Source of the DNA: Phyto melanocephala
Taxonomy: Eukaryota; Arthropoda; Insecta; Diptera; Rhinophoridae
DNA: 64,000 nucleotides
Assembly (NCBI GenBank): GCA_941918925.1
Contig: OW799233.1
Location: forward strand, 169,240,235-169,304,234
Reading direction: 5' to 3'
The first letter of the stretch is position 1, and each line of letters opens with the position of its first letter. The translations under genes were made by a program, and so were the position numbers. Below the pieces are notes generated by a model. It was not told the DNA's origin, searched no databases, and saw only the letters and a program-made list of their open reading frames with translations. Of the stretch, positions 12,041-22,970 are shown in pieces.

Positions 12041-12187
12041 ATTAATAGTCCTACTAATAGGTATATTAAATGTGAATATTTGTGAGCTTGGATAAATTTG
12101 ACAATCATATAAATAACAATCAATGTTAATACTAAGTCTACCTTTTATCCCTATAACTACGCAGACAAAGTCGCGAGCACAAGCTAG
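12041..12187 (+). repeat. Second diverged copy of the interspersed repeat
   Basis: It contains GTCCTACTAATAGG, then a degraded ACACAAATG-like lead, AATGTTAATACTAAGTCTAC, TTTTATCCCT, and ends AAGTCGCGAGCACAAGCTAG. It matches the layout of the copy at 10861-11990. Confidence 0.5.
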
Positions 12188-12853
12188 TACAAAAAAAAAA
12201 TATTTTTTGTAACTAAGTTACACACTATATATTTCTTTTATGGAATACTTTAAATCCTTTTATTACAATCTTTAGAATACATATTATTCTAATAGTGTTA
12301 TACTGTACTTTTGACAACAATTTCCTGCTAAATAAAAGACATACAAAACAATTTTATATGTGCAAAAAAAGGGTACTTAAGTACATGTCTACTTAATTCT
12401 ATTTATATAAGTATGACTTCCCACCTGACACAACTTACAAGAAAATATGAAACTTTGCTATAGTGAAGCTTTCCCAAAAGTCAACAAATAAAACATATCC
12501 GAATATGAAAAAAATAAACATTATAACAATTTTACATTCATTAAATACTTACATGCAATGGTTTTAAAATTGTATTTCGCGTTCATTACAAAAACAAGAG
12601 CAGTAACGGTGCATTAATACAACTAAGAAGTCTAGAGTGATTATTAACTAAACATTTACATCATAGCTGCTGACACTGAAATAAAGATATTTATTAAAGA
12701 AAACAAATTAACTGATTTCAAAGACAAACTATTGAGTTTAAAATATTTGATGCCGCGAATTAAGCGAAAAATGGTCAGAAAATTCTTAAAAGTCGTGGTG
12801 AAGTGGATTCACTTAATACTTTGTACAGCGTGTTGCAAAACTTAAACTTTTCT
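12188..12853. other. AT-rich DNA, no gene seen
   Basis: No coding or RNA signal was found between the interspersed repeat and Helentron copy A. Confidence 0.5.
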
Positions 12854-14977
12854 TTTTATACCCGCCACCAAAAAAATGGTGGGGGTATATTCATTTTGTC
12901 ATTCCGTTTGTAACACATCGAAATATCCATTTTAGACCCCATAAAGTATATATAATCTGAATCAGGGTTTGATTTGATGACGATCTAGCTATGTCCGTCC
13001 GTCTGTCCGTCTGTTGAAAGCACGATAGAGGTCGCACCGAAAAAGCTAGGGGGCTCAAATTTTGCCAGAATCTTTCTTATAGACAAGGTTTGTTTGGTAT
13101 TGAAAATGGGCTAAATCGGAATTTTAGGAAGAGAGTTATAGCTCGAAAAGCAAGAGTAGGTCGAAAAAAACCGTGTCCTTCGAACATCAAATAAAATGGA
13201 ATTGTGTCCAAAGGCATTAACGTAGGCTCATGAAACTTCGAATATATATTTCCTGAGTTAAAACAATATTTTTCCTCGAAAATTATCTAAATCTATGCAT
13301 TAGGAGAGGAGTTATCGATCAAAATGTACGAAAATTTATACCGCACAGTGTATTTTTCGGTATATTTAAAAACAAGAACGTCATAATAGCAACAAAATTG
13401 GATGTACGACTCTAAAATTTTGCACACTTTGCTTCTTAGTGAGCTTCTTTTTTTTACGGAAAATCAATGCGCCACGCCCACTTTTACGCCCACCTCCCAT
13501 ATAACGTTTTACCTAAAATTCATATAATTTCTCTATTAATAAAGATTTTGGAAAAATAAAGAGCTATATTGAAATATCTAAGTTGTACTCATTCGCAAAA
13601 CTAACTTTGACACGCCTACTATAACGCCCACTTTTCACGTTATCTACCGTTAATGAAATTTAAAAGCTCATAAAATCGCCAAAATTAGATTTATGATGAT
13701 CAAATTAGCTACGTATATCCTTCTAGGCAATGTCATTACTGTGCCGGAAAATTAAGGTGCCACGCCCACTTTTACGCCCACCTCCCATATAACGTTTTAC
13801 CCAAATTTCATTTAATTTCTCTATTAATATAGATTTTGGAATAATAAAGCGCTATATTAAAACACATATGTTGTACTCATTCGCAAAAACAACTTTGATA
13901 CGCCTACTATAACGCCCAATTTTCACATTATTTACCGTTAATGAAATTTAAAAGCTCATAAAACCGCCAAAATTAGAGGTGTAATGATCAAATTTGCTAC
14001 GTATATCCTTCTAATCAATGTAAATGTTGTGCCAAAAAGTTAACGCCTACCTCCCATATAACGGTTTATCTTAAATTCATGTAATTTCTCTATTGACAAA
14101 GTTTTTGGGAAAATAAAGAACTATATTGAAATATCTAAGTTGTATTTATTAGCAGAAGCTTTATTGACACGCCTACATTAACGCCCACTTTCATTGAAAG
14201 ACTACATTTACAAAAGCATTTTAGTAGCATATCGAAGTTATAAAGGGTGGTTACATTTTAAGGGCCGATGTTGATTTTAAATAAAACACAAATTATTTAG
14301 GAAATTATTATTATTATTGTTCAATTATGTATTTAACAAAATATCGGCCAAATGGCCCCCCATCCACGGCGCCACTCCTCTATCTGATGGTCCAAATTTT
14401 CAATGACAATATTGATGCTCAATTTTCGGGCATGATGATGAGGTGAAGTTGACTGCTCTTTTGCCACACTATCGCAAAAACCAGCAGTGGTTCCCATTCA
14501 ACGAACTAAGAAGGCATTCACAGATTTTCTAACATTTTATACAGACCTGTTTTGCAGAAATTTAAATATTTTTTACAATTCTCCCGATTGTGGACGAATT
14601 CGAACGATTATGTTGACCAAAAGAATCACGAAGTGCACAAAATGCATTTTGATTTGAACGCCCATTTTTATAAACAACCTGAATAACTTTAAAGCGTTGC
14701 TCATTTGCGTATCTTTCCACGGATAAAATTGTGTACTTTTGAGATTGAGAAATGTCAAACGAAATTCAGAAAACAAACTTAAAGACTAGGTGAAGTTCAC
14801 CTTCAACATGGGCCCTTAAAATTTAGCCACCCTCTACAAAGAAAGTAATACATATTTTATTATAAAGAGATTATTCCATAGCGATTAACAAAATAATAAA
14901 TATTGTGCTTTAAATGTACACAAATTTGGTGGTGGGTATAAAAGATTCGGCACAGCCGAATATAGTGCTCTTACTTG
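12854..14977 (+). mobile_element. Helentron-like nonautonomous element, copy A
   Basis: The 5' end TTTTATACCCGCCACCA folds onto TGGTGGGGGTATA. The 3' end has GGTGGTGGGTATAAAAG (a subterminal inverted repeat matching the 5' end at 15 of 16 positions), the perfect palindrome ATTCGGCACAGCCGAAT, TAGTGCTCTTACTTG, then T's. A CCGTCCGTCTGTCCG microsatellite lies at about 12994-13012. Inside are three ~288-bp units (landmark ACCTCCCATATAACG at 13492, 13780 and 14049) with INE-1-like CCACGCCCACTTTTACGCCC motifs, then a deleted mariner (14243-14834). There is no Rep/helicase ORF, so it depends on an autonomous relative. Confidence 0.85.
14243..14834 (-). mobile_element. Deleted mariner captured in Helentron copy A
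   Basis: The ends are AAGGGTGGTTACATTTTAAG and its inverse (GGCCCTTAAAATTTAGCCAC), flanked by TA. On the minus strand, the transposase N-terminus (MERYANEQR..., helix-turn-helix) is joined to a C-terminal scrap (DHQIEEWR...) without the catalytic core. Length is 592 bp, against 1219 bp for the sibling copy at 56153. The same derivative sits at the same place in Helentron copies B, C and D. Confidence 0.85.
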
Positions 14978-15345
14978 TTTTTATGTGAAGAGACCAACTT
15001 TTTAATAACCATTTACATTCGTAACGAGCTTATCTTAATTGTTTGGTGTGTTTTGCTTGTGGTGCTGTGAAGTTGTAATTTCGTTAAACTGCAGCCACTT
15101 ACATACATATATCGAAATACATGTATACCATTACGAACTTACTTATACATATTTTCGTACATGCTTGTATTATAAAGGATATTTAATCCAATAATTAAGG
15201 GGTTGAATTAGGTCAGTACTATTATGAGTTCTTAAACCAACTATTTTTATAATGTACATTAATTCCAATACACATACCTACATATAACGTAATAGAAAAT
15301 TGTAATGTATTGAAAAGGTAAAAGACTTGAACATTTAAAATAACT
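14978..15345. other. AT-rich spacer, no gene seen
   Basis: Nothing was recognised apart from its last bases, which become the left target-site duplication of the SINE. Confidence 0.5.
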
Positions 15346-15361
15346 TATAAATCTATCTTAG

Positions 15362-15912
15362 AGTGCCCCTGTGGACTAGTCAGTAAAGGACAAGTCAGTT
15401 GTTTGGGGGTTGCGGGTTCGATTCCCGCCGGAGACTCTGAATTGGTCTGCTTCTTTTTATCTTCTATTCTAAATATTTCTATTCTTATTCTACTCCTCTT
15501 TCTATTAAGGCGTCACAATGGACCGTAATGGTTTCCGGGTGAAGGTGTGAGTGTAACTTTGCACCCCCTGTGGACTAGTCAGTACAGGACCAGTCAGTTG
15601 TTTGGGGGTTGCGGGTTCGTATCCCGCCGGAGACTCTGGAATGGCGTCAAAATGGACCATAATGGTATCCGGGTGAAGGTAACTTCGCACCCCCTGTGGA
15701 CTAGTCAGTACAGGACAAGTCAGTTGTTTGGGGGTTGCGAGTTCGTTTCCCGCCGGAGACTCTGGAATGGTCTGCTTCTCCTTCTCTTCTATCCTAAATA
15801 TTTTTATTCTTCTCTCTATTAAGGCGTCACAATGGACCGTAATGGTCTCCGAGTGAAGGTGTGAGGGTAACTTTGCACCAGCCTTACCTACCTACCTACC
15901 TACCTACCTACC
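15362..15912 (+). mobile_element. tRNA-derived SINE, three fused units, with (TACC)n tail
   Basis: Three head-to-tail units run at about 15362-15561, 15562-15688 and 15689-15884. A (TACC)n tail runs from 15885 to 15912. The whole block is flanked by a perfect 16-bp direct repeat TATAAATCTATCTTAG at 15346-15361 and 15913-15928, the mark of target-primed reverse transcription. Each unit has a tRNA-like head (CTGTGGACTAGTCAGTA, then GCGGGTTCGATTCCCGC), a pyrimidine-rich middle (missing in unit 2) and a conserved 3' body (GGCGTCACAATGGACCGTAA). Because one target duplication encloses all three units, they were inserted together as one trimeric RNA. There is no ORF; mobilisation would need a LINE in trans. 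Confidence 0.85.
15371..15428 (+). promoter_or_regulatory. tRNA-like internal Pol III promoter of SINE unit 1
   Basis: The B-box GGTTCGATTCC at 15415-15425 is a perfect match to the tRNA consensus. It lies in a T-arm with a 5-bp stem GCGGG/CCCGC and a 7-nt loop. The A-box-like TGGACTAGTCAGTA (from 15372) is weaker. Units 2 and 3 keep the T-arm with one or two changes. I do not assign the parent tRNA, and the D and anticodon arms do not fold cleanly, so this is not a functional tRNA. Confidence 0.65.
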
Positions 15913-15928
15913 TATAAATCTATCTTAG

Positions 15929-16582
15929 CACATTTATTGCACTATATATTTGTAAAAACAAGGACACAAAACTTTTTAAAATTTTCAATTGCTTAAAATC
16001 TTACACACGATCTTTCCGTCTTTCCATCTCTCATCGCAAAGTTCCTTTTAAAGTAATTAGTGATTCCAGCGTATTAGTACTTTTGGAACCATTAGAGAAA
16101 ATTTGTAGAACTTTATTTTAGATTACTTAATTTTTAACCTTTAATTACATTAAGTTTTTTATATATTATACATAATGGCCATTATTACAACTTGCCTTCA
16201 GTTAAAGGTAGGGTTTTGTCTGCCCAATAATTGGCTTTGCATTATCACAACTTCCATTTTTTATTACTATTATTATTAATAATAATAATATTTAATGGAT
16301 AAAAAAATAATAAATGAGGGTTCTATTATGCAAAGCTATTTATCGGTTCGACAAAATTCTGCTTTAACTAAAGGTACGTTATAATAATATCCCTAAATAT
16401 TAAAAAAAAGAGAAAAAAGAAAACAATAGGAAAGTTTAGCGTCTCATTTTACAAAATTATGCAAAAATATTTCTAGGGGCATATCATATTTACAAATAGT
16501 TATAAAGGTGTCTAGAAATTATTCCAGGGCTGAAAATGTTCCACTAAGTGATAAAAATATGGGACAGTACGGAGGTAGTCGT
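15929..16582. other. AT-rich DNA, no gene seen
   Basis: No coding region. ATTATTAATAATAATA simple sequence lies at about 16260-16310. Nothing is assigned. Confidence 0.5.
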
Positions 16583-16868
16583 TGTTGTTTTTTTTTTTTG
16601 CTCACATATCAAAAAGTTTTAGGACAATTGTGATGGATTTCAATAGCAATTCTCTGCGGAATATTTTAAATAGATTAATATCACATACAGGTCTGTGCAA
16701 CTTGTTGCTGCTTCCAAAAGTTAATTTTAACCAACACACGGACAGGCGGGCATTGCTCAGTCGACTACCACATTTATAAGCTTTCAGAAAATATAACTCT
16801 ATGGAGCTGGAAATGAATGGAATAACAAAGTTTTATATACTTTTGGCACACAGGTGGAGGGTATGTAA
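16583..16868 (-). mobile_element. Degraded 5' half of the short Helentron-like family
   Basis: Read on the minus strand from 16868, it gives TACCCTCCACCTGTGTGCC, then an altered CCCATAAAG-type segment, TTTTCTGAAAGCTTATAAAT and ACCAACACACGG counterparts of the copy at 7691. It then continues to the TGAGCAAAAA region. The 3' terminus is missing on this side. The short ORF at 16582-16779 is a frame through this repeat. Confidence 0.6.
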
Positions 16869-17020
16869 ATGTAGCCACTTTGACGCGTTCAATCTTGGTA
16901 TCAAACGAGTCAAAAGTGGTGTCAGAATTACATTAGTGGAGTAAACTATAAATCTAAAGTAAAAACTAAGCTACGATGTGGACATTAAACCTCTGTACAT
17001 GATAGTGAAAAGTAGTTTCA

Positions 17021-17054
17021 AATTCGACACTGCCGAATAAAGCACTCTTACTTT
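17021..17054 (+). mobile_element. Orphan Helentron-like 3' terminus
   Basis: AATTCGACACTGCCGAATAA followed by AGCACTCTTACTTTTT is a mutated version of the 3' palindrome and CTTACTTG end found in the complete copies. It points the opposite way from the fragment at 16583-16868, so the two are pieces of a rearranged element or of two insertions. Confidence 0.55.
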
Positions 17055-17401
17055 TTTAGGATTAACAATAATAATAATTTATTGTTAAGTTATTGTTATC
17101 GTCAATATTAGTCATATGGTTTTTTTATTTTTTTTAATATTATTTTCACTCAAATGAACAAAATTTTTTGCTTTAATTTCTTTCTATGTAATAAATACAT
17201 CTGTATATTGCTGTGAATAGACACAATAATTTAAAATAAGAATTTTTATTTAAAATAAAAAACAATTTTTAAAAACTGTCACAATATTGGCAAGAGAAAG
17301 CCACACAAAATTAACAATTAAAATTTCTGGACGAATAGTTCGTCATTAAATAAAGTTGTTGAATTCATTAGCTATTCACATGGTATACAAGAGTTTTCAG
17401 T

Positions 17402-17577
17402 GGTAAATATTTTATTTAGAATGATGATCGTCAATCCACCGCTGTTATCAAGGATAGGTATAGATCGATGGCTGCCAATTTAAGGTTTTACATCGGTCAA
17501 TATTTCATCAAGAATGATGATCATCAAGCCATTTTCTTTAGCAAGAAGCGGTAAAGATCGATGACTGCCAATGGCTT
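17402..17577. repeat. Degenerate ~97-bp direct duplication
   Basis: Two related units start near 17402 and 17500. Both contain ATATTT-(T/C)ATC/TAGAATGATGATC-type sequence and end with AGATCGATGxCTGCCAAT. The copies have diverged markedly, so the duplication is old. Function is unknown. Confidence 0.45.
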
Positions 17578-17770
17578 TTGGCTGATAATATAGAGATTAA
17601 AAAGACATGTTGCTTTGGCGGGAGTGCATAACATGCCATACAGCTAGTGGCTTGTTAGATAATCAACCACACCAAACTTATTTATCTTAGACTCATAATT
17701 TACTTAAGTCGCAGATCTATGCAAATAACTGCAAACTGAACAGCTGACTGACGCGACGAGTGATATTTAA

Positions 17771-18551
17771 CCCTAGATGGACTTTCTTATTTTTAATGCA
17801 CTAAGTACTTTCTTGGTTGCATCAACGAAGCCCATTTACAATTCAATCCAAATTGAACCAAATAAAGGAAAATATTTTTTTTTATTTTAAGATAACAATA
17901 TTATTTTATTTGTATTCGTATAACTAAAAAAAAAAAATTTAATTTATTATAAAAAAAAAAAAAAAATTTAACTTCAATACTTTTCTGATTTTTAATAAAA
18001 GGTAGCTGTGAAAAGTCTTAAAAGGCAGTATTTTAAATCATATATTGTTCAGTTACTTAAGATATTCTTAAAACAGTTACTCAAAGCTAAAAAATATGAT
18101 CAGTGTTATTTAAATTAGACGTTGCTTACTGCAAGAGGTACAGATATCAATTTTGTGTTCTCCAAAGATGTACTTTTTGCATGTTGCACATGCCGATTTT
18201 GTTATTCGTCGATTGCTGTATGGACAAAATGCACAAATTTTTCTTTGGCGCTAGTTGTTGGTTCTGTACTATTGTCTGATTGACCGTCATTAATACTTCA
18301 TTTTGTATATACTGTGAATAAAACACCTAAATTTTAATTCAAAAAGTTACATAAAGAATTTTTTTCGTCGTTACGACGAGCACCAACTTAAAAAAATTAC
18401 ACTTACACAAAAGTTACGGAGCTGTGTTTTTCAAAATTTCAGCAGCTTGGCAATGGCTAAAGCTACAACAGAAACTACATGAGTAATATACCAATTAAAT
18501 CACAATTAAAAGACGATGTTTGTCGATTCAACAAAGAAAGTATGTGTAGGG
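17771..18551 (-). mobile_element. piggyBac element, internally deleted
   Basis: The left end is TTAA followed by CCCTAGATGGACTTTCTT. The right end, read inward, is TTAA followed by CCCTACACATACTTTCTTT. TTAA duplications (17767-17770 and 18552-18555) and CCCTA tips are diagnostic of the piggyBac superfamily. Length is 781 bp, against about 2.3 kb or more for complete elements. Only the extreme C-terminus of the transposase survives (18110-18250). Confidence 0.8.
18110..18250 (-). pseudogene. piggyBac transposase C-terminal Cys-rich domain (fragment)
   Basis: The minus-strand frame reads QRKICAFCPYSNRR, ITKSACATCKK, YIFGEHKIDICTSC and ends with a natural TAA stop. The pattern C-x2-C ... C-x2-C ... 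H ... C-x2-C matches the cross-brace zinc-binding domain at the end of piggyBac transposases, which contacts the element's ends. A TAG at 18251-18253 closes the frame just upstream. The catalytic DDD core is absent. This is a relic inside a deletion derivative, not a working gene. Confidence 0.8.
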
Positions 18552-18555
18552 TTAA

Positions 18556-19604
18556 AGAGTTTCATATACTGGACGTTTGGCCAAAAGTTTGCGGCATTTT
18601 TTCTTTTTTTAAAAAGACAATGTCTAAGCCCAAGTCATCTTGTTCAGTGATAAAATCTTAATAATATACAAATAAATCTAAATCCTCCAGACTCTCATTT
18701 TTTACTGAATGAATGAATGAATGACTTTTTTTGTTGTATTTCGCATAATTTAGTTTTGCCACTATTGATATTACGACCAGTGTGTCTTAAATTATATTTA
18801 GTAAAACCATGTCTTCTTTTTCCCGTTTCTCATATATTCAATCGAAAATAGCCAAACTTTTATCCAAGAGAAGAAGGAATAAAATTGCATAATAATTTTT
18901 GGTTAAAAAAAATCTTTCTTTTAGTGCTTTTAAACAAATGTATAAAGCAAATGTGTGTGTGGTTCTTTTTTAAGTAGAGCTTCAAATAATCCTAGTTTCA
19001 TTGTATTGTTAAAAGTAAGTACTAAATGTAACGCAAAAATGTAATGGCAAATAATAATAATAAAAAAGAAATTAAGCTCTAAATAAAGACACACAGAAAA
19101 CAATTAAAACAAAAAAAAAACTTATTGTTACAAGTTTTCATTTTATGAACACTAAGGGGAAAAGTGCTTCTGTGTTGATGTGTATGAAAACCACGACTAA
19201 TGGTTACAATTCAGATGCACAACCAGTTCATAAACACTTTTTAGTTTGCTACACTTTGCAAATGAAACACCAATACACTTTTAATAAACAAAATTTAATT
19301 TATTATTTAAAAAAGGGTTTAATTAATAAACAAAAAGTTTTATCAAATTTATTTAAATTGTTAATCGCAGTAAACGGTCTCATTAAGACCAAAAATCCGA
19401 AAAGGATTACTGTCAAACTAGCGGTCATGCTCATAAAGTTTTCTTGACTTTTTCGCAATATACTTTAGCGAATCATTACGCAAAGACTTACACTTTACTC
19501 GCACATTTCCAAAACTCGCCACACATATAGAAGACTTCGTTAAAATTGTTCATCCAAGCTTGAAATACGCAATATTAGGGATTAATTCATGACAATAATT
19601 ACTC
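18556..19604. other. AT-rich DNA, no gene seen
   Basis: A 100-codon ORF at 19145-19447 has no motif, and its composition follows the AT-rich background. It is not called. Confidence 0.5.
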
Positions 19605-19850
19605 CAAATCAAATTTGATAGAGAAATTGTATTTATCGATCCGACGTCTGTTTCGGCAACTCGGTCTCGTGATTTGTGATTATTTTATTTCTTATATCAT
19701 TGCAAATATTTTGAAGAAGAAATGGTTTCAACAAAACGGCGAAGCATGCCATACATATCGTGAAACCATCACTTTATTGAGCTGGATATTTCGAAAATCA
19801 ATTGACTTAATAAATGGACCTATTAATTGATCACTTTGTTCGTGCAATTA
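19605..19850 (+). pseudogene. mariner transposase fragment
   Basis: The frame ending near 19830 includes KKKWFQQNGEACHTYRETIT followed by ISLLS-like and INGPIN residues. This matches the WFQQDGATCH...ETI region around the second catalytic Asp of the mariners at 10948 and 56267. Here the Asp has become Asn (QQNGEACH). No TIRs were found, so this is an old scrap. Confidence 0.6.
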
Positions 19851-21372
19851 GAAAACTTGAAAATATTAATGGATTAGTAAGCTAATAAAGACAAAATGTT
19901 GGACACTATTTTTTAAATTTTGTGTTTTATTTTTAAAATTAGGCAATACTTGCAGAAGTCATAGATACTCATACTCTTCAAAGTGTCACACACAAATATG
20001 TAGGGTATCATTAATGTATGTAGAATGTCAAGAGTTGCACCACAAAAGCAACATGTATGAATGAAAATAAAACAATAATTAACTTCTTTTGTTTTACAAA
20101 AAAAAATAAAAATAAAATAAATAAGAGAGTGCAAAAATGAAAGCAGCCACTTGGCCAATTACACAGTACATCTAATTAAGTCATTTACACAATTTTATTT
20201 CATCTATTCAATGTACAATGCAGTTATTGTGTCATTGTTTCAAAATCCAGAATACCATTGTATGTGTGCACTATAAAATTAGCAGAATTGAAACCTTTTA
20301 TTTTGCTCATAATTTAGTAACTTGACAGATTAGCAAAAGTAAGTTGGTATGTGTGCAAAATATTTTTCACTTGTAATATTGAAAAATGATTATGGAAAAT
20401 TATTTTAAAAAACTAATTGTAAAAACCGTAATTACACCAATAAGTTTTAGTTAGGAATACACACAAACAAATTTAAGTTTTACATTTTAAGTAACAAAGA
20501 AAATAAAGTGAAATTTATTATCACTAGCATTGCAGAAAACGAATTGCTTTAGATGGCTTCCCTGTGAAAGGGGGATTTACCGCTTGATTGATTTAAATTT
20601 TTAAATTAATTTTCATGTAATTACAAATTGTTTTATTTAAAAATATCATGATGTAATATTCTAAATTTGTTTAGTATTACAAAACTTTTGGTTATTTTAA
20701 TAATCTGTCACAGAATATCTTAAAGAAAATTAATTGAACATTTATGATGTGAATGGCATGTGGTAGACCATTATTTTTAAGTGTTACAAGTAAAACTAAA
20801 GCAACTTGTACACACACGGATATAAACTTTACTCTATGAGGGACTAGAACTAATCCCAAGTTAAACCAACTCAAGATTGTGCACAATTCTGGTTAGACGA
20901 GGTAGTTTTTTCTTCGTAAATGTTACCGAAAGCATATCCATCATTGGCTTAGGAAAAACGAGCACAACTTCATTTAAGCAAAATTTCTAACTTTTTTTAT
21001 TCTCTTAATTTTTATTCAATTTTTTAATTGTCCTGTGATGTAATAAAAATCGAAATACACCCTTTTTAAATTAAGTCATCAATATATGTCAAATTACCCT
21101 TTCGAATATATTGTGGTAGCTTGAGTCTTACAGAATTGATATAGTATTTGACAAACATTTTAATATAAACTGATACATTTGAATATCCCGCACTTCATCA
21201 TCTTGAACGTCACCTGTCTACAGTGAGATATACTTTGGTGCTAATTGCGATGCGCTTAACTTTATTTTATTTCTTTTTTTGAAAGCCACTCTTTTTCTTT
21301 TATTGAAAACGCAACTATAGTTGTTATTACAGTTATAAAGAAGCGCTATAAAGCCACAATATGGAATTTGTA
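19851..21372. other. AT-rich DNA, no gene seen
   Basis: Several short ORFs occur on both strands without motifs. Nothing is assigned. Confidence 0.5.
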
Positions 21373-22095
21373 CAGGGTGCGTCAAGGTTTAAAAATGTAA
21401 TGAATTTTCGTAATTTTTTTCAGGTTATATAAAAAATATTTGGTTACTAAGTATTGGAGAGACTCACGACTAAGTAAAAACCTTAATAATAACACTATAT
21501 TATTTTAATCAGCCCTAAATTATTTTAACGTCAGAAATTTGCGCTCTGAAGCAATTATTCATTATATAGTTCAACGCAATTACCAACATGGCATCGTAAG
21601 AAATTCTCATCGATCTGGTAAACTGCTCTTTGTACGTACTGCTAAAAATATTATGTATGTAGATCTAAGTATTAACAAATCTTTAAAAATATCTATGTAC
21701 CATAAGGCCTGCTGTTCAGCTTGGAATCGCTTAAACGTCACTACAAGGCATCTTAAAAAATATCTCTGAAACTCCCATATTAGGTGCAATTTATGCAAGA
21801 ACTTAAAACAGCATACCATCGGCGATGTCTACAGTTTGCAGTAAGATTTAAATAGTCGATCAGTTATAAAATTAGGTTAACTGAATTCGATTATAAGTGC
21901 TGAGCTCACTTTTCTTGGAATGGTTTTGTTAATAAGCAGAACTGTAGGTTCTGGAACTCTGAAACTCAATTGCACCAAATTAAATATGCAGTACGGTGTA
22001 ATAATAGTACATCTATTAATATTACTGGGGCTTCTTTTTTCGAAAATAACAATAAAAGTGCTATAACCAGGGACCGTAATAATTATTCCTTTTTT

Positions 22096-22262
22096 CATAA
22101 AAGTCAGCAAAAATAAAAGTTATTTTTTGAGTTTTATTTTTTTGAGCAAAAATAAGTTATTTTTTGATTTTTATTTTTTTGAGCAAAAATAAAAGTTATT
22201 TTTTGATTTTTATTTTTTTGAGCAAAAATAAAAGTTATTTTTTGATTTTTATTTTTTTGAGC
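22096..22262 (+). repeat. Left subterminal array of ~39-bp units in hAT family 1
   Basis: About four units of GAGCAAAAATAAAAGTTATT plus TTTTGATTTTTATTTTTTT are repeated head to tail. The reverse complement of the same unit forms the array at the other end (22784-22970). Confidence 0.85.
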
Positions 22263-22783
22263 CACAAAAAAAAGTTATTTTCTAACGAAATGTACGTGTT
22301 ACAATAATTAAGTTAATATTAAATATTTATTTTAATGTGCATAAAAAATTACCATGATGATCTAATTTTTTGTGATTTCTCACATTTTTGTATACTATGT
22401 ATTCTATATCAATGGTGGGCGCTAGTTTGCCTGAGTTACGAAGTTGTTCAGGTATTAAGTAAATCATCCTACATGATTGCTGAAAAGTTTTTAAAACAAC
22501 CTGAAAAATAACATACATAAAAAATAAAAATCACATTAAAATTAATAATTAAAGACAATAGTTGATAACAAAGTTTGAAAAAGAAATAGTAGATAATTTG
22601 TAAATACTAAGCAAAACGAATTGATAAAAATGAGAGGAGTTATTAGGAGCTTTTAGAGTAGTATGTAACGATATTTAACAATCACTGACAATAAATATGA
22701 GAAATCACAAATTCGAGTTATTATTATTTCTTTCATTATTAAAAACTCGTCTTTACCGTTACATTTAAATAATATTTAATATC

Positions 22784-22970
22784 GAAAAAATAAAAATCAA
22801 AAAAATAACTTTTATTTTTGCTCGAAAAAATAAAAATCAAAAAAATAACTTTTATTTTTGCTCGAAAAAATAAAAAACAAAAAAACCTTTTATTTTTGCT
22901 CGAAAAAATAAAAATCAAAAAATAACTTTTATTTTTGCTCGAAAAAATAAAAATCAAAATTTTAAAAAGC
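22784..22970 (-). repeat. Right subterminal array of ~39-bp units in hAT family 1
   Basis: About four to five units of CGAAAAAATAAAAATCAAAA plus AAATAACTTTTATTTTTGCT, the inverse of the left array. The pair gives the element long interrupted inverted repeats. Such arrays could hold transposase-binding sites (inference). Confidence 0.85.

Noticed and set aside
15362..15770. tRNA genes suggested by perfect B-boxes
   Set aside because: The D and anticodon arms do not fold properly, the acceptor stem has mismatches, and the copies sit in a SINE with a target duplication.
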